This document shows positions 6,050-6,794 of a stretch of DNA of 6,794 nt, one piece after another. The position numbers were made by a program, and so were the translations under genes. Position 1 is the first letter of the stretch; each line of letters opens with the position of its first letter. Location of the stretch: the NCBI GenBank assembly GCA_030040175.1, contig JASHUF010000199.1, forward strand, positions 1-6,794, read 5' to 3'. The DNA is from Acidobacteriaceae bacterium. Lineage in GTDB: Bacteria > Acidobacteriota > Terriglobia > Terriglobales > Acidobacteriaceae. Under the pieces are notes generated by a model, which was given only the letters and a program-made list of their open reading frames with translations, was not told the origin of the DNA and searched no databases.

Positions 6050-6794
6050 TCAGACTTTGGCTTCGAGGTCCGCGATCACGCCGAAGAAGCGCTGATCGAG
6101 ACGGCGGTTGCTGGCGATGGCTTCCTTGATGGGGATGTCGGCAATATCGGTGCCGCGCAGCACGGCAATGCGGCCCCACTTCTTCTCATGCACCATGTCG
6201 ATGGCGTGCAGGCCGTAGCGCTGGCCGAGCAGCCGGTCGTAGGCCGTGGGAACGCCGCCGCGCTGCGTGTGGCCCAGGTTGACGGAGCGTGTCTCGTAGC
6301 CCGTTTTCTTCTCGATCAGCTCCGCCAGCGCCTCGCCGATGCCCGAAAGCCGCGCGTGCCCGAAAGAATCCACCTGCGCGGAGCCGGTCACCTGGCCCAC
6401 CTCCGGCAAATGGCAGCCCTCCGCCACCACCACCACGCCATAGTGCTTGCCATGGTCGTAGTTGTACTTGAGCAGGGCGCAGACATGGTCGATATCGATG
6501 GGCTTCTCCGGCACCAGGATGACGTGCGCGCCGCCGGCGATGCCCGACGCGTACGCGATCCATCCCGCATCGCGGCCCATCACTTCGATCACGATGACGC
6601 GGTTGTGCGAGTCGGCGGTGGTGTGGATGCGGTCGACGGCCTCGGTGGCGATGGAGACGGCGGTGTCGTAACCGAAGGTGGCGTCGGTGCCGCTGATGTC
6701 GTTGTCGATGGTCTTGGGCACGCCTACGCCGTGAACTCCGTTCTCGCAGAGATACTGCGTGACCGATTGTGTGTCGTCGCCGCCCAGCGCGATG
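6050..6794 (-). CDS. pfp: 6-phosphofructokinase, probably pyrophosphate-dependent (N-terminus missing)
   Basis: This enzyme phosphorylates fructose 6-phosphate to fructose 1,6-bisphosphate in glycolysis. The reading frame runs off the right edge: 247 residues are seen, and roughly 100 N-terminal residues (glycine-rich phosphate loop) are missing. The GTG at 6721 is an internal valine codon, since the frame continues upstream as IALGGDDTQSVTQYL. Recognisable sites are GGDD (codons 6784-6773), PKTIDND with the catalytic aspartate (6706-6704), MGRDAGWIA, VPEKP and LGHTQRGGVPTAYDR. Two residues decide the phosphate donor: the second D of GGDD (6773-6775) and the K of PKTIDND (6713-6715). E. coli PfkA, which uses ATP, has glycine at both positions; the D/K pair is the mark of PPi-dependent enzymes. 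Such enzymes work reversibly near equilibrium and can serve glycolysis and gluconeogenesis. Only an assay can settle the donor. Confidence 0.92.
   Translation of the reverse strand, partial: IALGGDDTQSVTQYLCENGVHGVGVPKTIDNDISGTDATFGYDTAVSIATEAVDRIHTTADSHNRVIVIEVMGRDAGWIAYASGIAGGAHVILVPEKPIDIDHVCALLKYNYDHGKHYGVVVVAEGCHLPEVGQVTGSAQVDSFGHARLSGIGEALAELIEKKTGYETRSVNLGHTQRGGVPTAYDRLLGQRYGLHAIDMVHEKKWGRIAVLRGTDIADIPIKEAIASNRRLDQRFFGVIADLEAKV

Noticed and set aside
1..6794. CRISPR array, insertion sequence, toxin-antitoxin pair or defence genes
   Set aside because: No regularly spaced direct repeats, no transposase other than the recombinase remnant, and no small paired frames with convincing starts were seen.

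Overview
The window looks like chromosomal DNA from a GC-rich soil bacterium, most likely an Acidobacteriota (Terriglobia-type) genome. Three things point there. The intergenic DNA has the short palindromic repeats with 'ggctaaagcc', 'ggctgaagcc' and 'atccttcgac...ctcaggatga' cores that I associate with that phylum. The integrase remnant is of a type I recall from it. The GH3 enzyme carries an inserted CBM6-like module, as many of its polysaccharide-degrading enzymes do. The assignment is inference from memory and was not tested by a search.

Layout, left to right: (1) a large GH3 glycoside hydrolase of the beta-xylosidase/beta-glucosidase type on the + strand, cut by the left edge; (2) about 860 bp without an intact gene, holding a composite repeat made of interlaced inverted arms and then the decayed C-terminal half of a tyrosine recombinase; (3) a tRNA-Ser(CGA) gene with encoded CCA, starting 10 bp after the recombinase reading frame closes; (4) a compact arsenic-resistance locus: arsR on +, and divergently arsC plus an AqpS-type aquaporin on -, the last two overlapping by ATGA; (5) a RimI-like GNAT acetyltransferase on -, converging on arsR; (6) a second palindromic repeat; (7) a 6-phosphofructokinase on -, cut by the right edge, whose active-site residues indicate use of pyrophosphate rather than ATP.

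The arsenic genes form one functional unit. ArsR should repress the divergent promoter region, ArsC reduces arsenate to arsenite, and the aquaporin would let arsenite leave down its gradient. No ArsB or ACR3 pump lies in the window. This matches the arrangement described for Sinorhizobium meliloti AqpS/ArsC, so it is known biology in another phylum and not a new system. The other genes show no functional link to each other. I found no CRISPR array, intact mobile element, rRNA, defence system or clearly undescribed system here. The least explained sequence is the repeat and remnant stretch at 2545-3405.
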